Assembly (NCBI GenBank): GCA_016297265.1
Contig: JAEDHB010000011.1
Coordinates: 1 to 47,153, forward strand
DNA length: 47,153 nt
Direction: 5' to 3'
DNA from: Butyrivibrio sp.
Lineage (GTDB): Bacteria; Bacillota; Clostridia; Lachnospirales; Lachnospiraceae
Made by a program: the position numbers and the translations under genes. This document shows, in pieces, positions 8,080 to 17,448 of the stretch. Numbering within the stretch: the first letter of the stretch is position 1; each line of letters opens with the position of its first letter. Under the pieces are notes generated by a model, which saw only the letters and a program-made list of their open reading frames with translations, was not told the origin of the DNA and searched no databases.

Positions 8080-10551
8080 TTATTCTACTGATTTTAGCGA
8101 CTCCGCCATATCAATTCTGTCAAGCTTGCGCCTCATAACTAAACTTACTCCAACAGCGAAAACAATAGTAAGAACAAATGCAATCACATAGGATAACGGA
8201 GTAATTCTATTACGGAAGGACATTCCATCAAGATTGATACTATTCATAATAAAGCCATGCAATGCTTTTCCAAGCAAAAGTCCAACTAAAGCTCCTGCGA
8301 TTGAGAGCACGAGATTTTCCCGAAATACATAAGATGCAGTCTCATTGGCATAGAAGCCTAATACTTTAATAGTAGCAATTTCCCTGATTCTCTCCGTAAT
8401 ATTGATATTGGTCAGGTTGTATAAAACAATGAACGCCAAAGCCGCGGCACTTCCAATTACCAGATATATCACGGCATTAAGACTTTTTAACATCTCGCCA
8501 ATTCTCTGCTCAACCTCTTTTGTAATATAGGTAGATGTGATATTATCGTAATCCTGCAGTATTGCTCCTGCTTCAAATGAATCCACCCCGTCACCCAGCT
8601 GACACCAGGCATATGAAAAATTGGCAGTTTTTCCCTTCTGTTTCCGATATTCCGGAGCCGAGATATAAATATAATCATCGACATAATTCTCACATATGCC
8701 GCTTATCTTCACTTCAAATTTATTGTAATCCGAATCAAGAAAAGATACCGTATCTCCAAGGTCTATATCATGCTTTTGGGCAAAGGCTTTAGTGATTACT
8801 GCACAGTTTTCATCGGGGAAAGCAATTTTTTGTCCCTTTGAATTCTTGAAATGCAAAACCTTCTCACAGCTCTCTGCATCCTCCGGTACAATAAGAGTAA
8901 TATTCTTTGTATCCTTTGGTCCTGTCAAATCCACCGAAGCGGAATAGTAGTAGCTTACACTGTCCACAATATCTTTGGATTTATTTTGAAAATCCCTTCT
9001 TTCAGATGTACTCAATACATGGTCAAAACTCACGCCGATATCATAAACCTGAATTTTTCCATATTGATCCTCCACAATTGAGCTTATGGAATCATTAAGT
9101 CCCAATGCCGCCACAACTAGTGCAGTGCAGCCGCTGATTCCAATAATCATCATAAAGAGACGCTTTTTGTACCTGAATATATTTCTTACGGATACCTTAT
9201 GAAGAAATTTCATGCGATCCCATACGAATCCGATTCTTTCAAAAACAATGCGTTTTCCACTCTTTGGTGCCTTTGGAATAATAAGCCGCGCCGGAACCTC
9301 CCTAAGTTCATATCTGCAGGACATCCATGTTGTACCTACGGAACATATCATTGAAGCAGCCAGGCATATAAGAAGCATGCCCGGATTGAATATATATCCT
9401 GACCCGCCCACACTGTAAATTATGCCGTAGGCACTCCAGATGATTTTCGGAAAAGCATATGTTCCAACGCCAAAACCAAATACACATCCGATGAATGCCG
9501 CACTTCCGGAATAGAATAAATATTTATTCATAATTGTGACATTACTGTAACCAAGGGCCTTAAGAATTCCAATCTGTGTGCGTTGCTCTTCCACCATTCT
9601 GTTCATAGTGGTCATACAAATCAGTGCAGCCACCAGAAAGAAAAAAACAGGAAACAGCTTGGCTACCTCATCGACTATATCAGAATCACTCTCAAAGCAT
9701 GCATACCCAACGTTAGTTTCCCGTCCAAGCACATAGTACTTTGGTTCGTCAAGAGTAAATACCTCCCCATATGCCTGTCTTCCTGCTGCTAATAACTCGT
9801 TATATCTCTTGTCAACAAGTCTGTCATATTCCTTTTGAACAACGGGCCGTATTCTGTCAGCCTCATCCTTATAGTGTTCAGAATATATTTCTTCATCGGA
9901 ATCCATTTTTATATACATTTCAGTGTAACAGTCAGAGGCAAAACTTTCTTCGGTCACATAGGCAAAACACTCCACCGATCCCTTGCCAATATTACTGCTT
10001 CCGCGTTCAAAATTCATATAGATAGGTGAGTGAACAAGACCTGTTACAACATATTCTTTTTCCCTAAAACAACCCAGAGTATCTTTATCATTAAATTCTG
10101 AGATTACAATTTTGCTTCCTATTGCCGTTTCATCAAATTTGTTGTCATCAAGCAGACATTCATTGCTGTTAAGCGGCATTCTTCCGGATGATACTACAGG
10201 TTTGTTAATCTCCGCAGTAAGAGAACGAAATGTAACTACCAAAGCCGTGTCATTCTCATCAGTCACGCAGAGGGCATCCCTGTAATATGCCCCCTCCGCT
10301 GCTCTAATTCCATTAAGCCCGGCAAACTCATCTGCTGCTCCTTTATCTATTCCCTGGGTTGAAATCAGTCTGAAATCAAATAACTGTTGATCTTTCACAA
10401 ACTGATTAACTATTTTGTACATTAATGGTTTGGTCATCTTTAATCCGGAGAAAAAACCGACTCCAAGAGCAACTATTGCTAATATTGCTGCATATCTTCC
10501 AAAGCTGTTTTTAATCTCTCTTCCGGTGGTTCGCCTCATCATTGATTTCAT
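8080..10551 (-). CDS. FtsX-type ABC transporter permease, two-domain
   Basis: This large 823-residue permease partners the ATPase encoded immediately upstream. An N-terminal helix (AAILAIVALGVGFFSG) is followed by a long extracytoplasmic region. A first FtsX domain of about four helices includes MNRMVEEQRTQIGILKALGY, the coupling-helix signature. A second extracytoplasmic region and a C-terminal FtsX domain (LTNINITERIREIATIKVLG) complete it. This is the layout of MacB-like and lipoprotein or peptide-related exporters that work by mechanotransmission rather than by moving substrate through the membrane. The start at 10551 is chosen for AGGTG six nt upstream; GTG codons at 10560 and 10554 are alternatives. 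The substrate is unknown. Confidence 0.88.
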   Translation of the reverse strand: MKSMMRRTTGREIKNSFGRYAAILAIVALGVGFFSGLKMTKPLMYKIVNQFVKDQQLFDFRLISTQGIDKGAADEFAGLNGIRAAEGAYYRDALCVTDENDTALVVTFRSLTAEINKPVVSSGRMPLNSNECLLDDNKFDETAIGSKIVISEFNDKDTLGCFREKEYVVTGLVHSPIYMNFERGSSNIGKGSVECFAYVTEESFASDCYTEMYIKMDSDEEIYSEHYKDEADRIRPVVQKEYDRLVDKRYNELLAAGRQAYGEVFTLDEPKYYVLGRETNVGYACFESDSDIVDEVAKLFPVFFFLVAALICMTTMNRMVEEQRTQIGILKALGYSNVTIMNKYLFYSGSAAFIGCVFGFGVGTYAFPKIIWSAYGIIYSVGGSGYIFNPGMLLICLAASMICSVGTTWMSCRYELREVPARLIIPKAPKSGKRIVFERIGFVWDRMKFLHKVSVRNIFRYKKRLFMMIIGISGCTALVVAALGLNDSISSIVEDQYGKIQVYDIGVSFDHVLSTSERRDFQNKSKDIVDSVSYYYSASVDLTGPKDTKNITLIVPEDAESCEKVLHFKNSKGQKIAFPDENCAVITKAFAQKHDIDLGDTVSFLDSDYNKFEVKISGICENYVDDYIYISAPEYRKQKGKTANFSYAWCQLGDGVDSFEAGAILQDYDNITSTYITKEVEQRIGEMLKSLNAVIYLVIGSAAALAFIVLYNLTNINITERIREIATIKVLGFYANETASYVFRENLVLSIAGALVGLLLGKALHGFIMNSINLDGMSFRNRITPLSYVIAFVLTIVFAVGVSLVMRRKLDRIDMAESLKSVE

Positions 10552-10560
10552 CACATGCAC

Positions 10561-11262
10561 CTACCATTCAATACTATCCACTGACGCAGGTTCAGTATTA
10601 ACTACATTGCTAACTACCGTTCCGCTTTTTACCGTAATAACTCTGTCCGCCATTGCAGTAAGCGCCTGATTGTGGGTAATAACTATAACTGTTTTATGCA
10701 TATTGCGGCATGTATCGGCAAGAAGCCTTAATACCGCCTTTCCCGTATTGTAATCAAGAGCTCCCGTAGGTTCATCGCATAACAATATCTTAGGATTCTT
10801 CGCTAAAGCTCTTGCAATTGCCACACGCTGCTGTTCACCTCCGGATAACTGTGCCGGAAAATTGGACATTCTGTCCTCAAGTCCCACCTCTGCAAGTATT
10901 GTTTTTGCATTCATAGGTTCCTTGCAAATCTGCGCAGCAAGTTCAACATTTTCCAATGCGGTAAGATTTCCCATAAGATTGTAAAACTGGAATACAAATC
11001 CCACATCAAATCTCCTGTAGGTGGTAAGTCTTTTCTTGTTATATGCGGATATTTCCTCACCGTCGAGCATTACAGTACCGCTCGTTAGCGTATCCATACC
11101 ACCCAGAATATTAAGTATTGTTGTTTTGCCTGCTCCGGATGCACCAACAATAATGGCAAATTCACCCTCCTCAATTTCAAAATTGACATTCTGTAATGCC
11201 TGAATATCAACCTCTCCCATATGATATGTTTTTTGAACATTCCTAAATTCTACAAAGCTCAT
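10561..11262 (-). CDS. ABC transporter ATP-binding protein (MacB/LolD-type)
   Basis: A 233-residue ATPase with Walker A GASGAGKTT (about residues 40-48), signature LSGGEQQRVAIARAL, Walker B ILLCDEPTGALD and the switch histidine in VIVITHNQ. These features and the size place it with the MacB/LolD/BceA-type exporters. The start at 11262 has GGAG six nt upstream; an in-frame TTG further up is not needed. Its stop lies 9 bp before the ATG of the FtsX permease, so the two are translated together. Confidence 0.93.
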   Translation of the reverse strand: MSFVEFRNVQKTYHMGEVDIQALQNVNFEIEEGEFAIIVGASGAGKTTILNILGGMDTLTSGTVMLDGEEISAYNKKRLTTYRRFDVGFVFQFYNLMGNLTALENVELAAQICKEPMNAKTILAEVGLEDRMSNFPAQLSGGEQQRVAIARALAKNPKILLCDEPTGALDYNTGKAVLRLLADTCRNMHKTVIVITHNQALTAMADRVITVKSGTVVSNVVNTEPASVDSIEW

Positions 11263-11330
11263 ACAAATCTCCAATTTTTCTATATATAGTACATACAGAT
11301 TATTTCCGTCTTTTCATATATCTTTTCCTT

Positions 11331-11363
11331 AAAAAAAGGGATTGCAAACCACTTTGCAATCCC
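11331..11363 (-). terminator. Intrinsic terminator of the rubrerythrin gene
   Basis: A perfect 11-bp stem (GGGATTGCAAA at 11338-11348, complement at 11353-11363) with a 4-nt loop is followed on the minus strand by seven T (11331-11337). Confidence 0.92.
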
Positions 11364-11378
11364 TGACAGAATTCAAAT

Positions 11379-11918
11379 TTAGTAGTTCTCTGCATGTACC
11401 TCAAAGTAGCTCTGAGGATGGTTACATACAGGACATACCTCAGGAGCATTTGTTCCGACAACAATATGTCCACAGTTGCGGCATTCCCACACCTTCACCT
11501 CGCTCTTTGCAAATACCTGTGCAGTCTCAATATTGTTGAGCAATGCACGATATCTTTCTTCATGATGTTTTTCAATTTCGGCAACAGCTCTGAACTTTGC
11601 CGCTAATTCAGGGAATCCTTCTTCCTCGGCAGTTTTTGCAAATCCATCATACATATCGGTCCATTCAAAATTCTCGCCATCGGCAGCCGCTGCCAGATTC
11701 GCCTTTGTATCGCCGATTCCCTGTAACTCCTTAAGCCACATTTTCGCATGTTCTTTTTCATTATCAGCTGTTTTCAAAAAGATTGCAGACATCTGCTCGT
11801 AACCTTCCTTTTTTGCAACTGATGCGAAATAAGTATATTTATTACGCGCCTGTGATTCGCCTGCAAATGCAGCCTGTAAATTCTTCTCCGTCTGTGTTCC
11901 TGCGTACTTATTAGCCAT
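11379..11918 (-). CDS. rbr: Rubrerythrin
   Basis: A 179-residue diiron protein that reduces hydrogen peroxide in anaerobes using electrons from rubredoxin or NADH systems. The ferritin-like domain carries the iron ligands in AAFAGESQARNKYTYFA, DNEKEHAKMW, EEEGFPELA and AEIEKHHEERY. The C-terminal rubredoxin-like domain has CRNCG and CPVCN knuckles. The start at 11918 has GGAGG upstream. The frame is open further up, but that extension runs into the AEC carrier gene and lacks family similarity. The gene has its own promoter and terminator, and a near-by palindrome may be an operator. Confidence 0.96.
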   Translation of the reverse strand: MANKYAGTQTEKNLQAAFAGESQARNKYTYFASVAKKEGYEQMSAIFLKTADNEKEHAKMWLKELQGIGDTKANLAAAADGENFEWTDMYDGFAKTAEEEGFPELAAKFRAVAEIEKHHEERYRALLNNIETAQVFAKSEVKVWECRNCGHIVVGTNAPEVCPVCNHPQSYFEVHAENY

Positions 11919-11939
11919 TTTGTCTACCTCCAAATTTAA

Positions 11940-11958
11940 TAGTATATTGATTATACTA
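11940..11958. promoter_or_regulatory. Perfect inverted repeat overlapping the rubrerythrin -10 box
   Basis: TAGTATA and TATACTA flank a 5-bp centre (TTGAT). The repeat covers the -10 box and the start-site region, the usual place for a repressor. A peroxide or redox sensor is plausible given the gene, but the sequence is not a standard PerR box. Confidence 0.5.
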
Positions 11959-11978
11959 CTCAAATCAAATAATAACAA
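11950..11978 (-). promoter_or_regulatory. Promoter of rubrerythrin
   Basis: TTGTTA (11973-11978), a 17-bp spacer and a perfect TATAAT (11950-11955) lie just upstream of the rubrerythrin ribosome binding site. Confidence 0.7.
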
Positions 11979-11983
11979 TACTT

Positions 11984-12907
11984 TTATACAAACAACATTG
12001 CCATCAAAGGAATTGTGATGACGCTCAGTATTGTTGTAAGCAGAACGACATTTGCCGCAAAATCCTGCTCGCATTCGTGAAGTTCCGCAAGGGATTCGAT
12101 AATTGCTCCCGACGGAGTCATCGCAAGCACTACAATTGCTCCCTTCAGCACATCATCCAAAAATGGTATCCAGTGCACAATAAGAAATGCAAACGCCGGA
12201 AATACCAGCAGTTTCAACGCACAGGTGATGTACACGAAAGGTCTTGTAAATATTTTTACAAAAGAGGCCTCCGACAATCTCATTCCGAGGATAAACATGC
12301 AGAACGGAGTAACCATTTTTCCCAGCAGTCCAATTGCATCATCCGCAAATTCCGGGAAATCCACCTTGAAAATAAACAGAGGCATGGCCACAATAATTGC
12401 CAACGTAGTTGGATTTAAAATTGCATTTTTGAATGTTACATACCTCTTGTCATTGGTAATCATATAAGTTCCGATTGTAAACACAATCAGGTTCATCGAC
12501 ATTACATTGATTGAGCTGTACACCAGCACAATGGGGGTATCCGGAAAAACACTGGCAAGTATCGGCATTCCGATAAATCCAACATTCCCCAGCACACTTC
12601 CTACGGATAATATTCTGTATTTAGAATCGTTATATTTTTTGCGAAAAATCACATACAGAATCCCAAAAAACAGAACCTGAACGCACAGTGAAACTATGAA
12701 ATATGTTCCGATTTTAATCAGATTATCCGTTGAATATTCAAGTCCGAGAAAGGAATTGATAATCATCATCGGTCCGAGAACATATATCAGAATCGCTGAC
12801 AGACTTTTTGCATGTGACACTACTGCTTTTTTGACCTTGCATAATGTAAATCCAATTGACATATATACAAGCATCAATGCTACTGTGGGAAGAATCAGTT
12901 TAATCAT
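11984..12907 (-). CDS. AEC-family (auxin efflux carrier-like) transporter
   Basis: A 307-residue membrane protein with about ten hydrophobic segments. Characteristic stretches are GYVLGP-like LIYVLGPMMIINSFL, VGSVLGNVGFIGMPILASVF with the conserved GNxGxxGxP loop, LNPTTLAI, and a C-terminal MTPSGAIIESLAE. Bacterial members export malate, malonate or other organic acids; the substrate here is not evident. The start at 12907 has GAGG six nt upstream, whereas 12949 has none. The gene has its own promoter. Confidence 0.88.
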   Translation of the reverse strand: MIKLILPTVALMLVYMSIGFTLCKVKKAVVSHAKSLSAILIYVLGPMMIINSFLGLEYSTDNLIKIGTYFIVSLCVQVLFFGILYVIFRKKYNDSKYRILSVGSVLGNVGFIGMPILASVFPDTPIVLVYSSINVMSMNLIVFTIGTYMITNDKRYVTFKNAILNPTTLAIIVAMPLFIFKVDFPEFADDAIGLLGKMVTPFCMFILGMRLSEASFVKIFTRPFVYITCALKLLVFPAFAFLIVHWIPFLDDVLKGAIVVLAMTPSGAIIESLAELHECEQDFAANVVLLTTILSVITIPLMAMLFV

Positions 12908-12955
12908 AAGATACCTCAAATTATATCGTCGGCTCATGCCGATTTTCATCAGTAT

Positions 12956-12984
12956 ATCCTACAGCCCGTTCATCCGTTTGTCAA
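12956..12984 (-). promoter_or_regulatory. Promoter of the AEC transporter
   Basis: Perfect TTGACA (12979-12984), a 17-bp spacer and TAGGAT (12956-12961). The leader contains a small TCGGC/GCCGA hairpin at 12929-12942 of unknown meaning. Confidence 0.6.
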
Positions 12985-13000
12985 TACTGCTTACTCTGTT

Positions 13001-14866
13001 TCAATAAATATTTGATACATCCTTTGTATACTTTTTCTCAAGAAACAGATAAAAACATACCTGTGAAAAGCTGTACAGTCCCAGACCGATTCCGCTTTTG
13101 CTCATAAATTTTACGGTTATATCACCGCCGCCGAAAAGTGAGGTCATATAGTACATAATTGCGATTCCCATTATACAGCCAAGAAGCGGAAGGAAATATA
13201 CAACTGCCATTTTTTTTCGAATGCTCTTTGATATCTCTTTTTCAGAAATTCCCATTTTGTACAGCTGGACAAACTGCTGTCTGTCCTCGTCGATTTCGTT
13301 ATACTGCTTAAAATAGAGTACAAAACCGGTTGAGATAAAGAACATAAAACACATTGAACATGATACGAAAAGAAATACCGAATAGCCGTGTCTTAACATA
13401 TTGTATTGATAGATTCTTGAATTGACAAATCCGTCATTTCCCACTGCCTCAGTAAGCTTATCGACATCTTCCTCCCTGTCAAGCCAGTCTGAATCAAGCA
13501 TTATTTTATGAACATCTGCCTTGATTGTATCTTCTTCAATCATTCTGTAATCGTCATCATTTATTACATATACAGCTGAGCCCTTAAACAGGTTCCCGCA
13601 GTCAAACTCTCCTTTGTCAATGGCTTCAATTTCAAAGCTTTTTATTCCGCTTCCCAGGCCAAGTTCCAAGGCACTACCCACATCATAACCGTTGCCCCCC
13701 GGCATCCAGCCGGTATTTACAATGCGCATTTTCCCCTCTGCCACCTGCAATTGTCCGTCATATTTTGAATTATATCCCGCACATGAAAATACAGGAATCA
13801 TCTGTTCATCCTTGCCTCTCACGCATCTGAATTCTGTTATCTCTTCGCTCTCCACGCCCGAAATTGCTGAAGAAGCTTTATCATTATCACTAAACAGAAC
13901 ATATTCAATATCAGCAGAGGAATCTTCTGCAATTGATTTTGAAATGCTGATAAGTGCAACCGGCGAACCCACCAGAAGAACAATCATTGATGCAAGCATT
14001 GTCAGAACGATGATAATCTTCATATTTTGTTTGAATTTGAAGCTGATGCCTGCGGTAGCAAGCATTTTGTTGTAGCATTTCTTCCCTCTCTTTGTGATTG
14101 CAATTGCGCAGGTCACAAGGTTGGCAGCAATCATAAATGTTCCGGCAAATCCGCTCACAATAAAAGTCAATATAAACCACATCTTATAATTGATTGTGCT
14201 GTCGCTTGCAAATTTCAATACAAATATTATTGAAAATGCCAACAATACAAAGCCTGCAACAGATAGAATGATATTTTTTACTCCGAAAGGTTTGGATTCA
14301 ACCATTCTTTTGTCCCTGATAATTGACGACAAATCTTTTTTCTTCATCTTGTGAATTGACACGATAAAGCATACTGCATATATCAGAATGAATACTGCAA
14401 CTGTCACGCCAAAACTGATCGGATGGATATCATTGCTTATATCATCAATTTCGACAATCTTTTTTACAATAAGTCCAAAGATCCTTGATGCAATCATTCC
14501 AACAACCAGTCCAACTACTATTGATGTTCCGGCAATCATAGATGTTTCTGCCAGCAAAAGTCCGGTACAATCCTTGCTGTCCATTCCCAAAAACATATAT
14601 GTTGCGAGTTCCTTTTTCTTATTGGTCACAAAGTTTGAATGGGAATAGTTTATGAAAATAATTGAGAATATAGATATTATTACGCAAGTTACTATCATAA
14701 GCGCATCCATAGGATATGTCTCAACGGAGCTTGTAACCTCTTTAATTGTTGCAAGTGTTGAGTATGTAAAAAACATTGCCACACAGAATACTCCGGAAAG
14801 AAAATATGACAGATATTTTCGCAAATTGCCAATAAAGTTCTTCATAACAACGTTTTTAAATGTCAT
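13001..14866 (-). CDS. BceB-type ABC transporter permease
   Basis: A 621-residue permease with the BceB layout: about ten membrane helices and one extracytoplasmic domain of roughly 190 residues between helices 7 and 8 (from SIAEDSSADIEYVLF to YNMLRHGYSV). The N-terminal FtsX signature is KKKELATYMFLGMDSKD. A GGAGGTG box lies six nt before the ATG at 14866, which overlaps the end of the ATPase gene by 11 bp. With the adjoining ATPase, sensor kinase and regulator it forms a complete Bce-like module. Such modules sense cell-wall-active peptides (bacitracin, lantibiotics) by transporter flux and free the target lipid. The actual inducer is unknown. Confidence 0.9.
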   Translation of the reverse strand: MTFKNVVMKNFIGNLRKYLSYFLSGVFCVAMFFTYSTLATIKEVTSSVETYPMDALMIVTCVIISIFSIIFINYSHSNFVTNKKKELATYMFLGMDSKDCTGLLLAETSMIAGTSIVVGLVVGMIASRIFGLIVKKIVEIDDISNDIHPISFGVTVAVFILIYAVCFIVSIHKMKKKDLSSIIRDKRMVESKPFGVKNIILSVAGFVLLAFSIIFVLKFASDSTINYKMWFILTFIVSGFAGTFMIAANLVTCAIAITKRGKKCYNKMLATAGISFKFKQNMKIIIVLTMLASMIVLLVGSPVALISISKSIAEDSSADIEYVLFSDNDKASSAISGVESEEITEFRCVRGKDEQMIPVFSCAGYNSKYDGQLQVAEGKMRIVNTGWMPGGNGYDVGSALELGLGSGIKSFEIEAIDKGEFDCGNLFKGSAVYVINDDDYRMIEEDTIKADVHKIMLDSDWLDREEDVDKLTEAVGNDGFVNSRIYQYNMLRHGYSVFLFVSCSMCFMFFISTGFVLYFKQYNEIDEDRQQFVQLYKMGISEKEISKSIRKKMAVVYFLPLLGCIMGIAIMYYMTSLFGGGDITVKFMSKSGIGLGLYSFSQVCFYLFLEKKYTKDVSNIY

Positions 14867-15614
14867 TTGAATCACCTCCAACCATTGTCTGGCACTCCAA
14901 AATCTGCTCAAAAAACTGTTGCCTGTTACCCTTCCTGTACACATCCATATTAATTTTGCCGTCTTTGATAAAAATAACATGTTTGCAGAAACTCGCCGCA
15001 AAAACATCATGTGTAACCATCAATATTGTGGTCCCTGCCGCATTGATTTCCTCAAAGCATTTCATCACGGCGTTTGAACTCTTAGAATCCAGATTACCCG
15101 TTGGTTCATCAGCAAACAATGTAACCGGATTATTCACAAGCGCCCTTGCCACGGCCGTACGCTGCATCTGTCCTCCGCTCACCTCAGTAGGATATTTATT
15201 AGCAATGCTTTCTAAGGAAAACTGCTTCATATATTTTTCCGCAACACTTTCCATTTCCTCCTTGCTTCTTCTGTCAAACACCATGGGCAAAATAATATTT
15301 TCACGAATTGTAAGATTGTCCAGAAGATTAAAATCCTGAAATACAAAACCTAGTTTTTTTCTTCTGAATTCCGCCATCTCGTCATTACTCATCGCAGCAA
15401 TGGAATCGCCATCAATGATAACCTCGCCGGAGGTCGGCTTAAGGATTCCGCTGAGCATATTGATAAATGTACTTTTTCCGCTGCCGGAAGGCCCCATAAT
15501 CGCCACAAATTCGCCCTTGTTAATCGTAAGCGAAATATCCTGAACCGCATTCGTCTTATTGTTAAGATTGTTTCCGTATGTTTTTGATAGATTTCTTGAT
15601 TCTACTATTACCAT
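14856..15614 (-). CDS. BceA-type ABC transporter ATP-binding protein
   Basis: A 252-residue ATPase with Walker A GPSGSGKST (about residues 41-49), Q-loop FVFQDFNLLDNLT, signature VSGGQMQRTAVARAL, Walker B TLFADEPTGNLD and switch His in LMVTHD. A C-terminal extension of about 30 residues after the ABC fold (MDVYRKGNRQQFFEQILECQ) is typical of BceA/VraD proteins. AGGAGAG precedes the ATG. It is translationally coupled to the permease by overlap. Confidence 0.94.
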   Translation of the reverse strand: MVIVESRNLSKTYGNNLNNKTNAVQDISLTINKGEFVAIMGPSGSGKSTFINMLSGILKPTSGEVIIDGDSIAAMSNDEMAEFRRKKLGFVFQDFNLLDNLTIRENIILPMVFDRRSKEEMESVAEKYMKQFSLESIANKYPTEVSGGQMQRTAVARALVNNPVTLFADEPTGNLDSKSSNAVMKCFEEINAAGTTILMVTHDVFAASFCKHVIFIKDGKINMDVYRKGNRQQFFEQILECQTMVGGDSNDI

Positions 15615-15692
15615 AATAATCTCTCCTGTCTTTGTTTGACACTAATATACAAAATCGCACGGAAACAATCCATCGAACCGGCTAAAAAAACC

Positions 15693-16688
15693 TTACAATT
15701 TTGTAAGGTAAGTTATTGTAACTCTGCATCCTCCTTCTTCAGCATTTTCAAGCCTTATCTTTTGATTAAGTCTGTCACAGATTTTTTTACACAAATATAG
15801 TCCGATACCGCTTGCGCTATATCCCTTTCGTCCGTTTTCACCTGTAAAAAAAGCTTCAAACACCCGCGGTATATCATATTCCGAAATTCCTATTCCCTCA
15901 TCTCGTATTGCGAGTTCAACACACTTATCAACTTTTCTAATCGAAAAATATATATGCTTTGCGCCACCGTCCTTAGAGTATTTTACAGCATTTGATATTA
16001 TCTGGTTAATCAGCACCGCATTCCACTTTTTATCCGTGAGCACACCCACGCTTTCACCCTCAACAGCAGGAAAAATATTGCTGTTAATAAACAGTCTCTT
16101 GTTGGAATTGATAATCTCCCTTAGTTCTTCCTTCAAATCAATCTCTGTCAATTCATAATCCTTTTCAAATTCCGAAATGCGCTGAATATCCAGAAGCATA
16201 TTAAGGCTTTCATTGACCCTTTCCATCTCCGGTTCAATTCCATCCAACGCCTCCCCGCAGGTTATTTCACCGGATTTTGCCCTCTGTATCAATATGCTTC
16301 CCACTGTCACCGGAGTCTTGATGTTGTGAACGCATCCGGAGGTAAATCTCTTATCCTCAGTATTCTCATCGATAAGGCGCGTAATTTTCATATTATATTT
16401 TTCATGAATTGATTCCATCGCCCTGTATATGAACATATTATCCGCTCTTGCAGAATCCACCTTTAGCGAGTTTTCACTAAGCTTTTCGATATTTTTCAAA
16501 TGCCTGCAAAACATAATTCCATCCACCAGCATGTACAGACAATAAAAGAACAATGCCACCAGAACCGGATATCCCACATTATTTACACCGGATATCAGAC
16601 AATAAAACCCGATAATACATATTATCGAAGCAAAATACACAACCGAGAAAAACCTGTTTTTTATTAAGTAAAGTTTAGTTCTGCTCAT
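15693..16688 (-). CDS. BceS-like intramembrane-sensing histidine kinase
   Basis: A 331-residue kinase with two N-terminal membrane helices (about 14-34 and 39-60) joined by only a few residues, so it has no extracytoplasmic sensor domain. The phosphoacceptor is His121 in VHNIKTPVT, close to the HEIKTPIT of BceS. The ATPase part has NAVKYSKDGG (N box), DEGIGI (G1), FEAFFTGENGRKGYSASGIG and the final G-box. Kinases of this type detect peptides through their partner ABC transporter. The ATG has GGGAGG six nt upstream and overlaps the end of the response regulator gene by 14 bp. Confidence 0.93.
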   Translation of the reverse strand: MSRTKLYLIKNRFFSVVYFASIICIIGFYCLISGVNNVGYPVLVALFFYCLYMLVDGIMFCRHLKNIEKLSENSLKVDSARADNMFIYRAMESIHEKYNMKITRLIDENTEDKRFTSGCVHNIKTPVTVGSILIQRAKSGEITCGEALDGIEPEMERVNESLNMLLDIQRISEFEKDYELTEIDLKEELREIINSNKRLFINSNIFPAVEGESVGVLTDKKWNAVLINQIISNAVKYSKDGGAKHIYFSIRKVDKCVELAIRDEGIGISEYDIPRVFEAFFTGENGRKGYSASGIGLYLCKKICDRLNQKIRLENAEEGGCRVTITYLTKL

Positions 16689-17382
16689 CTATTGCCTCCC
16701 TGCTTAGCATATATCCCATTCCCCTCTTGGTTTTTATTACATCTTCTATCCCCATTTTCTCAAAAAGTTTTTTAACCCTTGTGATATTAACAGTGAGGGT
16801 GTTGTCATCGACAAAATCCTTGTCATCCCATATTTCATTGAGGAGCACTTCCCTGCTTATCACCTCGTCCGGACTGCTCATAAAGACTCTTATTAATTTG
16901 TATTCTGTCTTTGTCAAATCATATTCTCTGCCCTTATATGTGAGCTTCATAGCCATATCATCAAGCACAATTCTTCCTATTGAAAGGCTTGTTTTTGGGA
17001 GCTGATTGTTGTTAAATTCGCCATAACTGCGTCTTAGTGATGCTGATATCTTTGACAAAAGCAGCTGGATGTTGAAGGGTTTTACAATGTAATCATCACA
17101 TCCCAGCTCTATGCTGAGTATCTGGTCGGAGTCACTGTTCCTTGCAGATGTAACTATTATTGGCATGTTGTATTTTTTTCTGATTGCCCTGCAAAAATAG
17201 TTGCCATCCATATACGGAAGATTGATATCCAATGTGATGAGGTCCGGTCGTATCTCATCCACTGCTGTAAGAACATTGCGAAAATCTGTCACGCAATACA
17301 CTTCATATTCATTAGCTTTAAGCATTTCCACTATCTGCTCTCTCAATTTTTCATCATCTTCAATCACTAAAATTCGATACAT
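16675..17382 (-). CDS. BceR-like OmpR-family response regulator
   Basis: A 235-residue two-domain regulator. The receiver domain has the acidic pair at about residues 9-10 (IEDD), phospho-accepting Asp52 in ITLDINLPYMDG and Lys in IVKPF. The C-terminal winged helix contains LTKTEYKLIRVFMSSPDEVI, VDDNTLTVNITRVKKLF and IKTKRGMGYML. The start at 17382 follows a GGGAGG box. It is first in the operon and should activate its own cluster, and perhaps other Bce-type loci, after phosphorylation by the downstream kinase. Confidence 0.94.
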   Translation of the reverse strand: MYRILVIEDDEKLREQIVEMLKANEYEVYCVTDFRNVLTAVDEIRPDLITLDINLPYMDGNYFCRAIRKKYNMPIIVTSARNSDSDQILSIELGCDDYIVKPFNIQLLLSKISASLRRSYGEFNNNQLPKTSLSIGRIVLDDMAMKLTYKGREYDLTKTEYKLIRVFMSSPDEVISREVLLNEIWDDKDFVDDNTLTVNITRVKKLFEKMGIEDVIKTKRGMGYMLSREAIDEQN

Positions 17383-17418
17383 ATGCCCTCCCGATAACCT
17401 GATAATTGATGACATTTT

Positions 17419-17424
17419 ATTATA
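17419..17424 (-). promoter_or_regulatory. -10 box of the Bce-like operon
   Basis: A perfect TATAAT with extended TGG just upstream; no good -35 lies 17 bp away, which suggests activation by the response regulator. The implied leader is about 30 nt. Confidence 0.55.
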
Positions 17425-17448
17425 CCACTGTTTTCTGTTGAGGTATAG

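Noticed and set aside
11919..12074. N-terminal extension of rubrerythrin
   Set aside because: It has no ribosome binding site, covers the rubrerythrin promoter and overlaps the AEC carrier gene; the family starts at the ATG at 11918.
14867..15010. N-terminal extension of the BceB-like permease
   Set aside because: It lies inside the ATPase gene in another frame; a strong GGAGGTG box marks the ATG at 14866.
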